The notes beneath the pieces are model-generated. The model searched no databases. It saw only the letters and a list, made by a program, of their open reading frames with translations, and had not been told where the DNA came from. From Pseudomonas kitaguniensis (GTDB taxonomy: Bacteria > Pseudomonadota > Gammaproteobacteria > Pseudomonadales > Pseudomonadaceae), in the NCBI RefSeq assembly GCF_009296165.1, contig NZ_VUAZ01000116.1:1-47937 (forward strand): a DNA stretch of 47,937 nucleotides, in the 5' to 3' direction. This document shows positions 1 through 7,606 of this stretch, piece by piece (position 1 is the first letter of the stretch; the number at the start of each line of letters is the position of its first letter). The translations under genes and the position numbers were made by a program.

Positions 1-70
1 ATGTGAGGACCCTATCAATGGCTGAGCCCAGTCAAATGTGAGAACCCTATCAATGGCTGAGCCCAGTTGG
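1..70. repeat. Two tandem 35-bp direct repeats
   Basis: Two adjacent 35-bp units (1-35 and 36-70) differ at only a few bases; both contain CCTATCAATGGCTGAGCCCA. A partial third copy starts at 71 (TGTGAGAACCC) and turns into an imperfect inverted repeat: the arms at 71-82 and 89-100 match at 11 of 12 bases around the loop ATCAAA. The array runs off the left edge, so its full length is unknown. No coding function is apparent. Confidence 0.8.
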
Positions 71-106
71 TGTGAGAACCCAATCAAATGGGTTCACACA
101 CTCAAC

Positions 107-139
107 TGTGGGAGGGGGCTTGCTCCCGATGAGGCTGGC
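107..139. repeat. REP-like palindromic element
   Basis: A short G-rich palindrome with stem GGGAG (110-114) and CTCCC (123-127) enclosing GGGGCTTG, followed by CGATGAGGCTGGC. The stem and tail resemble the repetitive extragenic palindromes that occur in hundreds of copies in P. fluorescens-group genomes. It lies in the intergenic space beyond the 3' end of the channel pseudogene, the usual place for such elements. Only one copy is visible, so it could be a singlet or half of a REP doublet. Confidence 0.6.
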
Positions 140-154
140 TTTGGCGCTACAAAA

Positions 155-2271
155 CTACTGGGTGCGCGGTTGTTCTGTCAGCACCACCGGAGCCTCCGGC
201 TCATCCGCCTGCGGCGTTCGCTTGGGCAGCAAAACCTGCTGTGGATAAGTTTGCGCGAAGTGCACCTCATCACAGTTATCCACAAGCTTTTTCAAGCGCT
301 GGTTAAACGCGCGGCTGACCGCATATTGCCCGCCCGACACCGTGCGGAACTGCGCGGTGAGGACCACACCGTTGAGGTCCATCTTGTCCACACCGAACAC
401 CTCCAGCGGCCCTTGCAGGTTGTACTTGAGGAACACATCGTCGCGTATCGACTGGCCAGCCTCATTGATCAGCTCAACGGCCTTGTCCACATCCGTGTCA
501 TACGTGAATTGCACCGAAAAGAACGCGTAGGCAAATTGCCGCGACTGGTTGGTAACCGCCTTGATTTGCCCGAACGGCACCGAGTGCACAAAACCCTTGC
601 CGTCGCGCAGGCGCAGCGTGCGGATGGTCAGGCCTTCGACGGTGCGGCGTGGCCGGAGTCGAGCACCACCCAGTCGCCAATCGACAGCGTGTCTTCAATG
701 ATAATGAACAGACCGGTGATCACGTCCTGCACCAGTTGCTGGGAACCGAAACCGATGGCCAGGCCGACCACACCGGCACCGGCCAGCAGCGGCGCGACGT
801 TGATGCCGAGGTTGGCCATGGTGGTGATCGCACAGATCACCACCAGGATGATTTTCACCGCGTTGCGCAGCAGTGGCAGGATAGTTTTGATCCGCGTGCT
901 CGGCTGGCGATTCGAGCGTTTGTTCACCGGTGGTTTCAGCGCTTCCTGGATTGCCGTGTCGAGTACCACCCAGAACAGCCACGTCATCAGCAGGATCAAA
1001 CCGATGCTGCTGAGGGAGTCGCTGATTGCGCGGCCCACCGAGTTGCGCTGAGCAAATTCAAACAGCGAGATGCCCCAGATGCGCCCGAGCATTTCGATAA
1101 AGGCGATGGCCATGGCGATGCGTAAAATCGCGTGCAACAGGCTGAGGAAACGCTCCTTGTAAGCGCTGCTACGTTGAATCGCCACCTGGCTGCGAGACTT
1201 GAACAGGTGCTGCAAAACGGTGCTCAGAAACACCGTGCCGATCAACAGAATCGTGGTGAACAATGCGCAACGCAGGGCCTTCTGGTTGTCGTCGCCGGCG
1301 CCGATCAGGTTGATCGCCGAGACCAGCACCATCAACAGAATCGGCCAATACCATAGGCCGGAAAATATGCGCAGCGATTGCTGCAGCGCCGGGTGTTTGA
1401 TGCGCTGGGCCAACGGCCGATTGCGGATCAAGTGCGCCACCGGGCGACGCAAACGGATCACCAGCACGCCAAAAATCACAGCGGCGAACAAGCCGGTAAA
1501 CACCGCGATGCTGCTGGTGATATTGCCGCCCAACTGGCGCGCAATTTGCGGGCTGGTCAGGGCATCGCTCAGCGCTGCGAGGAAGCCGATCAGAAACAGC
1601 GGCTTGGGGCAATAATTACGAATAATCTGCACGGCTGGCCGCTTGTGCCCCACGTTGAACATGACGATGACGCACAGCAGCATCGACGTGGAAAAGATGC
1701 CACTGCTGGTCGCGTAAGCGAAACACAACGCCAGCGCGCGCCCCACCGAGGAGGGTAAAAAGTGGCTGACATACAGGGTCAGCGGCAAACACGCCACCGC
1801 CGGAAGTGTGTACGGCAACACATACCCAAGCACAGCTTGCAGGCGCCCGCGCTGTTCAACGAAGTGCCGTCGACTCAGGCGCTGCACGATAAAGTGCCCC
1901 AGCAACGTCAATACGGCGAAGGCACCGACCCACACGCCGGACAGCAGCAAAAAGTCCCCGGCGATGCTCCACGGCGAACGCTGGCTGGTCTGATCGACCA
2001 GGCGCCCTACTTCGTCTGCCGCACGGTCTGCGCGCAGGCGCCAGGCGTCGATAAGGTTTTGATTGAGGTCGAGCTTGTCCTGCACGTCGTCGATGCTTGA
2101 ACTGATGGCGCCAAGCAAACCGCCTTCCACCAGCAACTCGGGCTTGGCCGGCGCAGCGGCTGCGGCAGGTTCGGCGGGGGCGGCGGCCGGAGCAGCGGCA
2201 GCGGCTTGCAGCGCGCCACTGCCACACAACAGCAGCGCACCAAGCAGTAATGCAGTCTTTGAATTCAGCAA
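155..2271 (-). pseudogene. MscS-family mechanosensitive channel, frameshifted
   Basis: This would be an inner-membrane channel that opens under membrane tension to release solutes during hypo-osmotic shock. An N-terminal signal-like segment and an Ala/Pro-rich stretch precede several transmembrane helices. Near residues 505-530 comes the MscS pore helix (NLGINVAPLLAGAGVVGLAIG) and then the start of the beta domain (GDWVVLDSGHA). There the frame breaks: the first frame stops at 628, while the rest of the MscS C-terminal domain (from MHSVPFGQIKAV) continues in another frame to 155. One missing base near 645 explains it: GCCGCACCG is read where GCCGGCACCG would give GHAGTVEGLTIRT. Repaired, the protein would have about 705 residues. 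The start is TTG, with GGAG nine bases upstream. It is either a recent inactivation or a sequencing error. Confidence 0.85.
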
Positions 2272-2447
2272 AACACCGGGCTCCTTCAGCAGGGTCTGTA
2301 AGAAACTGACGGGGTTTGCCGCTGATCGTTCCCAAGCACGATGAAGGAATTGCGCCCCGCACGCGCTGCGTGATCGGTTATACCGCGTGGTATGCCGTCT
2401 GTAGGACGTTGGAAACTTTCACGCAAAAATCGCAGTCAGCCATACAC

Positions 2448-2472
2448 GGGGGCCTGGCCCCCACTCTTTTTT
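2448..2472 (+). terminator. Terminator-like hairpin before the ybhP-like gene
   Basis: GGGGG (2448-2452) and CCCCC (2458-2462) form a stem around CCTGG, followed by ACTCTTTTTTC. This has the form of an intrinsic terminator, yet it lies directly upstream of the ribosome-binding site (AGGAG near 2477) of the next plus-strand gene. It could be a leader attenuator, or a terminator for transcription entering from the left. No plus-strand gene is recognised upstream. Confidence 0.4.
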
Positions 2473-2485
2473 CACAGGAGCAATC

Positions 2486-3265
2486 ATGGCTGCGATTCCC
2501 GACTGGGTGCCCGTTACGCCCAGCGTCGCCATCACTCGCTTCACGGTGCTGACGGTTAATATCCACAAGGGCTTCACGGCCCTGAATCGACGTTTCATCC
2601 TGCCCGAGCTGCGTGAAGCAGTGCGCAGCGTGGGCGCCGACATGGTGTTCCTGCAAGAAATTCACGGCACCCATGAGCACCACCCGCAGCACTACAGCGA
2701 CTGGCCGAACATGCCGCAGTACGAGTTTTTGGCCGACAGCATCTGGCCGCAATTCGCCTATGGGCGCAACGCGGTTTACCCGCATGGCGACCACGGCAAT
2801 GCGCTGCTGTCGAAATTCCAGATCACCCACCACGATAATCTCGACATCTCGCAAAGTGGCCACGAAAACCGTGGCCTGCTGCATTGCGTACTGCGCCTGC
2901 CGGGCAGCGGGCAAGAGGTGCATGCGATCTGCATGCACCTGGGCCTGCGCGAGGTGCATCGCCAGCAGCAATTGCGCTTGCTTGAGCAGCGCATCCGCGA
3001 GATTCCAGCGGATGCGCCGCTGATTGTTGCCGGCGATTTCAACGACTGGCGCCAAAAGGCAGACCTCAGTCAAAGCGGGCTCACGGAAGTGTTCGTACAA
3101 GCTCACGGCAAACCCGCACGAACTTTTCCCGCGCGCTTGCCCTTGCTGCCGTTGGACCGCATTTATGTGCGCAACTTGAAGGCGCACAACCCCAGAGTGC
3201 TGACGACACGGCCCTGGTCCCATCTGTCAGACCACGTGCCGCTGTCGGTGGAGATCGAACTATGA
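2486..3265 (+). CDS. ybhP: Endonuclease/exonuclease/phosphatase family protein (YbhP-like)
   Basis: A 259-residue protein with the metal-dependent fold shared by DNase I, sphingomyelinases and inositol phosphatases. Visible motifs are TVNIHKG near residue 27, FLQEIHG (metal-binding Glu, near residue 56), GDFNDW (near residue 182) and a C-terminal SDHVPL carrying the catalytic Asp-His pair. There is no signal peptide. It is the first gene of a three-gene unit in the same order as E. coli ybhP-clsB-ybhN, and its stop codon overlaps the clsB start (ATGA). The substrate cannot be read from the sequence; beside a cardiolipin synthase a lipid phosphodiester is plausible, but that is inference. The start is supported by AGGAG nine bases upstream. 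Confidence 0.85.
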   Translation: MAAIPDWVPVTPSVAITRFTVLTVNIHKGFTALNRRFILPELREAVRSVGADMVFLQEIHGTHEHHPQHYSDWPNMPQYEFLADSIWPQFAYGRNAVYPHGDHGNALLSKFQITHHDNLDISQSGHENRGLLHCVLRLPGSGQEVHAICMHLGLREVHRQQQLRLLEQRIREIPADAPLIVAGDFNDWRQKADLSQSGLTEVFVQAHGKPARTFPARLPLLPLDRIYVRNLKAHNPRVLTTRPWSHLSDHVPLSVEIEL

Positions 3266-4524
3266 GCATTGCGGTAGAGCACATCGCCACCGACCAGCCA
3301 CCGGATGACGCCAAGGCGCGCGACCTGGATTACGGCTGGCAGGCGGGCAACCGCATTGAGCTGCTGGAAAACGGCGAGGCGTACTTCCCGGCGGTGTTCG
3401 CCGCCATGCGCGAGGCGCGGCGGGAGATCCTGCTGGAGACCTTTATCCTGTTCGAAGACAAGGTTGGTCATGAGCTGCAAAGCATTTTGATCGAGGCGGC
3501 GCAGCGCGGCGTCAAAGTTGTGGCCAGCCTCGACGGTTTTGGTTGTGGTGAGCTGTCACCGTCGTTTCTCGGCGAGTTGGCGCAAGCCGGGGTGACGGTG
3601 CAAATGTTTGATCCGGCGTCGAAGACGCTCGGGTTTCGCACCAACTGGTTTCGCCGGCTGCACCGCAAGATCGTGGTCGTCGACGCCGAGGTGGCGTTTA
3701 TCGGCGGAATCAATTTTTCTGCCGACCACTTGGGCGATTTCGGCCCCGAGGCCAAGCAGGATTACGCGGTGCAAGTGATCGGCCCGGCAGTGGCGGACCT
3801 GCACCACTTCGCCCTCGCACAAAGCGGCCGCCAAGTGCGCACGCGGCGTGGCTGGCGACGGCGCCAGCAACGCCCGTCGCCGTGGTCGACGGAGGGCGAC
3901 AGCGGCCTGGTGCGCTTGATTTACCGCGACAACGTGCAACACCGCGATGACATTGAGGAGGCGTATATCCACGCCTTGAGCAAAGCCCAACGGCGCGCGG
4001 TGATTGCCAATGCTTATTTCTTCCCCGGCTACCGCCTGCTGCGCGAAATTCGCAATGCCGCGCGGCGTGGCGTGCACGTGCAACTGATCATGCAGGGCCA
4101 GCCCGACGTGCTGTTGGCCAAGCTGGCAGCGCGCATGCTGTATGACTATTTGCTTAAGGATGGCGTGGTGATTCACGAGTACTGCCAGCGCCCACTGCAC
4201 GGAAAAGTCGCGCTGGTGGATGACGACTGGAGCACCGTGGGCTCAAGCAACCTCGACCCGCTGAGCCTGTCGCTGAACCTTGAAGCGAACGTGCTGATTC
4301 GTGACCGTGCATTCAATCAGCAACTTTATGAAAGCCTGGAACTGCTCGCCAAAAACCATTGCAAGACCATGCCGGAAAACCGCAAGCCGCGCTTATGGTT
4401 ATGGCGCTTGACGGTCGGCTTTCTGGTGTTCCACGTCATGCGCCACTTCCCCGCGCTGACAGGCTGGTTACCCGCGCACAAACCGCGCTTGAAACCCTTC
4501 GAGAACTCGGCCAATGACCTCTGA
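3262..4524 (+). CDS. clsB: Cardiolipin synthase B (phospholipase D family)
   Basis: A 420-residue protein with two phospholipase D motifs. The first, HRKIVVVD followed by GGINFS, lies near residues 134-151; the second, HGKVALVDDDWSTVGSSNLD, near residues 313-332. E. coli ClsB makes cardiolipin by transferring a phosphatidyl group between phospholipids at the inner membrane, and length and motif spacing match that family. The N-terminus lacks the two transmembrane helices of ClsA. It starts inside the stop codon of the upstream gene and overlaps the next gene by 11 bases, which implies translational coupling. Confidence 0.9.
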   Translation: MSIAVEHIATDQPPDDAKARDLDYGWQAGNRIELLENGEAYFPAVFAAMREARREILLETFILFEDKVGHELQSILIEAAQRGVKVVASLDGFGCGELSPSFLGELAQAGVTVQMFDPASKTLGFRTNWFRRLHRKIVVVDAEVAFIGGINFSADHLGDFGPEAKQDYAVQVIGPAVADLHHFALAQSGRQVRTRRGWRRRQQRPSPWSTEGDSGLVRLIYRDNVQHRDDIEEAYIHALSKAQRRAVIANAYFFPGYRLLREIRNAARRGVHVQLIMQGQPDVLLAKLAARMLYDYLLKDGVVIHEYCQRPLHGKVALVDDDWSTVGSSNLDPLSLSLNLEANVLIRDRAFNQQLYESLELLAKNHCKTMPENRKPRLWLWRLTVGFLVFHVMRHFPALTGWLPAHKPRLKPFENSANDL

Positions 4525-5470
4525 AGCCAGCGGATCACGTTTCACGCGTTGGAAGAAACCGCTGACCATCGCCTTCTTCCTGTTGCTGATCGTGCTGTTC
4601 ACCCTGCTCACGCGGCGTATCGACTGGAGCGAAGTGCTGCAGACGCTCGGTGACTTCAAGCTGCGCACCTTGCTGATCGCCGGCGCGCTGACGCTGTGCA
4701 GCTTCCTGGTGTACGCGAGCTTCGACCTGATCGGCCGCACCTACATTCGCCAACCGCTGCGCTGGAAGCAGATTTTGCCAGTGGGCATCATCAGCTATGC
4801 GTTCAACCTCAACCTGAGCGCGTGGGTCGGCGGCATCGCCATGCGCTATCGGCTGTATTCGCGGCTTGGCGTGAGCACCAGCAATATCGCCAAGATCCTA
4901 GGCCTGAGCCTGGCCACCAACTGGTTTGGCTATATGGCCTTGGCGGGCGTGGTGTTCAGCAGTGGGTTGGTGACCATGCCGCCGGGCTGGAAGGTCAGCA
5001 GCGGCGCCTTGCAAGGCATCGGCGCGTTGTTGGTACTGGTCAGCCTTGGGTATCTGGCGGCCTGCCAGTTTTCGAAAAAACGCGCGTGGTCGATCAAAGG
5101 CATCGAGATCAACCTGCCGTCGCTGCGCATGGCGTGTTTGCAGTTAGCCATGGGCGCGTTGAACTGGTCGTTGATGGCAGCGGTGATTTTCACCCTGTTG
5201 CCGGCCAAGCTGGATTACCCGCTGGTGCTGGGCGTATTGCTGATCAGCGCGATCGCCGGCGTGGTCACGCATATCCCGGCGGGCCTGGGCGTGCTGGAGG
5301 CGGTGTTTATTGCACTGTTGCAGCATGAGGCGTCGCGCGGCAGCTTGTTGGCGGGTTTGATTGCGTACCGGGCGATTTATTTTATTTTGCCGCTGCTGAT
5401 CGCGTTGGTGATGTACCTCGCCGTGGAGGCCAAGGCCAAAGCATTACGGGTCAAAAAAACCCCCGCGTGA
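4514..5470 (+). CDS. ybhN: YbhN-type integral membrane protein (LPG synthase TM-like)
   Basis: A 318-residue, very hydrophobic protein with about eight predicted transmembrane segments, starting at residues 16-33 and ending near residue 305. It belongs to the UPF0104/YbhN family, related to the membrane domain of lysylphosphatidylglycerol synthases but without their soluble aminoacyl-transfer domain. The motifs NLNLSAWVGGIAMRYRLY and HIPAGLGVLEAVF are typical of the family. Overlap with clsB suggests a role in phospholipid handling or transport, but the exact function is not established by the sequence. Confidence 0.85.
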   Translation: MTSEASGSRFTRWKKPLTIAFFLLLIVLFTLLTRRIDWSEVLQTLGDFKLRTLLIAGALTLCSFLVYASFDLIGRTYIRQPLRWKQILPVGIISYAFNLNLSAWVGGIAMRYRLYSRLGVSTSNIAKILGLSLATNWFGYMALAGVVFSSGLVTMPPGWKVSSGALQGIGALLVLVSLGYLAACQFSKKRAWSIKGIEINLPSLRMACLQLAMGALNWSLMAAVIFTLLPAKLDYPLVLGVLLISAIAGVVTHIPAGLGVLEAVFIALLQHEASRGSLLAGLIAYRAIYFILPLLIALVMYLAVEAKAKALRVKKTPA

Positions 5471-5543
5471 GCGCGTTAAGCTGGCGCGCCTGGACTCGGC
5501 GCACGCTAAGATTGACCCTGTCACCCATCACGAGGCAACACGT

Positions 5544-6107
5544 ATGGCCAAGCAAGCGCTCATCCTGATCGATATTCAGAACGACTACTTTCCTCAAGGC
5601 AAGTGGCCGCTTGATGGCGTAGAAGCCGCGGCAGACAAGGCGGCGCAGGTACTCAACGCCTTCCGTCAGGCCGGCGATGCTGTGATTCACGTGCGCCATG
5701 AGTTCACTGCCGAGGACGCGCCGTTCTTCACCCCAGCGTCCGAGGGCGCGCACTTGCATGCCAAGGTGCTGAACGAAGGCGACGAACCGGTGGTGCTTAA
5801 ACATTTCGTGAACGCGTTTCGCGGCACCGAGCTGCGTGCGCTGCTGGAAAAACGCAGCATCACCGACGTGGTGGTGGTCGGCAGCATGAGCCACATGTGC
5901 ATCGACGCGGTGGTTCGCGCGGCTGCAGATTTGGGCTACACGGTCACGGTGATCCATGACGCGTGCGCAACTTGCGATCAGCAATTTAATGGCGAGGTCA
6001 TCCCGGCCGCGCAGGTGCACGGTGCTTACATGGCATCGCTGGGCTTTGGCTACGCGAGTGTGGTCTCGGCGGATGACTACCTGAAGGCGCAAGCGGCGGC
6101 GGCATAA
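5544..6107 (+). CDS. Isochorismatase-like cysteine hydrolase
   Basis: A 187-residue protein of the isochorismatase/nicotinamidase superfamily. The catalytic triad is visible: Asp10 in LIDIQND, Lys86 in VVLKHFVNAF and Cys119 in GSMSHMCIDA. Such enzymes hydrolyse amides or enol ethers such as nicotinamide, carbamates or isochorismate. The substrate here is not evident, because the context gives no pathway. It follows ybhN by 73 bases and has GAGG eight bases before ATG, so it may be read from the same transcript or its own promoter. It converges on tam. Confidence 0.85.
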   Translation: MAKQALILIDIQNDYFPQGKWPLDGVEAAADKAAQVLNAFRQAGDAVIHVRHEFTAEDAPFFTPASEGAHLHAKVLNEGDEPVVLKHFVNAFRGTELRALLEKRSITDVVVVGSMSHMCIDAVVRAAADLGYTVTVIHDACATCDQQFNGEVIPAAQVHGAYMASLGFGYASVVSADDYLKAQAAAA

Positions 6108-6127
6108 CCGCCACTTGATTGCCCGGT

Positions 6128-6889
6128 TCAGCGGGTTGCGATGATAAACAGCCGTGGGAAAGGCAGCAGCACGGTTCCGTCGGCCAAGGCTGGATAAGCC
6201 TGAGTAATCCGCGCCTGGTAATCCTCCAGGAATGCGGCCTTCTCGCTATCGGACAGCGGTGCAAGAAATGGCCGCAATGCCGAAGCCTTGAACCACTCCA
6301 CCACCGCCGCGTGCCCCACCAACGGGTGCAGGTAGGTAGTGCGCCACACATCAACCGTACTGCACTGCTGGCTCAGCAATTCGTAGTAGTAACTCGCGCT
6401 GTGCCGCTCATTGTGTTTAACCGCACCAATCTTTGCAGCCCATGGGCCATCGGCAGCCACGTCACGCGCCAGCCGGTGGGCAGGTTCGTCAAGGTTGTCC
6501 GGGGTTTGCACCGCCAGCGTGCCGCCGGGCATCAGCTGGTTAACCAGGTGCGGATAGAGCGTGGCGTGGTTGGGCAGCCATTGCAGGGACGCGTTGGCGA
6601 GGATCACATCGAATGCTTGCGCAGGCTTCCACGCACCAATGTCCGCCAGTTCGAAGTTCAGCGCCGGCAAGCGTTTACGCGCGTCGACCAGCATGTCATC
6701 GGAACTGTCGAGGCCAGTGATATGCGCCTGCGGGAAGCGCTCGGCCAACACTTCGGTGGAATTACCGGGGCCACAACCCAGGTCAACGGCAGTACGCACG
6801 TCGGTATTCGCAATGGCCGCGACCAGATCACGCACGGGGCGTGTGCGCTGCTGCTCAAACATCGTGTACTGCTTGGCTGACCAGGTCAT
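6128..6889 (-). CDS. tam: Trans-aconitate 2-methyltransferase
   Basis: A SAM-dependent class I methyltransferase of 253 residues that methylates trans-aconitate, a spontaneous and inhibitory by-product of the citric acid cycle. The SAM-binding motif I is VDLGCGPGNSTE near residue 36, and the Tam features LANASLQWLPNH and WFKASALRPFL are present. I choose the ATG because AGGAG lies seven bases upstream; a GTG immediately before it would leave only four. It is convergent with the hydrolase gene, with a 20-base gap. Confidence 0.9.
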   Translation of the reverse strand: MTWSAKQYTMFEQQRTRPVRDLVAAIANTDVRTAVDLGCGPGNSTEVLAERFPQAHITGLDSSDDMLVDARKRLPALNFELADIGAWKPAQAFDVILANASLQWLPNHATLYPHLVNQLMPGGTLAVQTPDNLDEPAHRLARDVAADGPWAAKIGAVKHNERHSASYYYELLSQQCSTVDVWRTTYLHPLVGHAAVVEWFKASALRPFLAPLSDSEKAAFLEDYQARITQAYPALADGTVLLPFPRLFIIATR

Positions 6890-7012
6890 CACGGCTCTCC
6901 TTTGTTTTTTGAGGTTGGCGACAGCCTAAATCTTGTGAGGCATGAGTACAAATGCTGCACAGACCTGGTACCAGCGCTGGCCAGGCAAGGTGGACGCTTG
7001 ATCGGACGCAAT

Positions 7013-7046
7013 AAAAAACCCCCGAGGCTTTCGACTGCGGGGGTTT
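7013..7046 (-). terminator. Intrinsic terminator of ssb
   Basis: On the minus strand AACCCCCG and CGGGGGTT form a GC-rich stem around an AGTCGAAAGCCT-like loop, followed by a run of T. It lies just past the ssb stop codon. Confidence 0.8.
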
Positions 7047-7069
7047 TGCTTGTTCCTGGGGCTTAGACC

Positions 7070-7597
7070 CTAGAACGGAATATCGTCATCAAAGCTGTCG
7101 AAATCCGGAGCCGGTTGCGGCGCGGCCTGCTGTGGCGCTGGGCGCGACTCACGCTGTGGCTGCTGGCTTGGCTGTTGGCTTGGTTGCGGACGCGACTGCT
7201 GTGGGCGCGGTGCCGAGTTGGACATGCCGCCCTGGCCCTGTTGGTCGCCCTGTGGACGGCCGCCCAGCAGTTGCATGGTGCCTTGCATGTCGACCACGAT
7301 TTCAGTGGTGTAACGCTTGATACCGTCTTTTTCCCACTCGCGGGTTTGCAGTTTGCCTTCGATGTACACCTGCGAACCTTTGCGCAGGTATTCACCGGCG
7401 ATCTCTGCCACCTTGCCGAACATCGACACGCGGTGCCATTCGGTTTTCTCGACCTTCTGGCCGGTTTGCTTGTCGGTCCACTGTTCGCTGGTCGCCAGAC
7501 TCAGGTTGGTCACGGCGTTACCGTTAGGCAAGTAGCGAACTTCGGGATCCTGGCCGCATGTACCGACCAATATGACTTTGTTAACCCCACGGGCCAT
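7070..7597 (-). CDS. ssb: Single-stranded DNA-binding protein
   Basis: A 175-residue SSB that protects and organises single-stranded DNA in replication, repair and recombination. The OB-fold occupies about residues 1-112 (MARGVNKVILVG, YLPNGNAVTNLSLATSE, WHRVSMFGKVAE). It is followed by a Gln/Pro-rich linker and the acidic tip DFDSFDDDIPF that docks partner proteins. AGGAG lies six bases before ATG. Only nine bases separate it from the upstream MFS gene, so the two are probably cotranscribed; in E. coli, ssb is instead directly divergent from uvrA. Confidence 0.97.
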   Translation of the reverse strand: MARGVNKVILVGTCGQDPEVRYLPNGNAVTNLSLATSEQWTDKQTGQKVEKTEWHRVSMFGKVAEIAGEYLRKGSQVYIEGKLQTREWEKDGIKRYTTEIVVDMQGTMQLLGGRPQGDQQGQGGMSNSAPRPQQSRPQPSQQPSQQPQRESRPAPQQAAPQPAPDFDSFDDDIPF

Positions 7598-7606
7598 AAC
7601 GTTCTC

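Noticed and set aside
38..1051. A 337-codon plus-strand open frame over the left edge
   Set aside because: It is a shadow of the minus-strand channel gene. Its length is due to GC-rich sequence, and no domain is visible.
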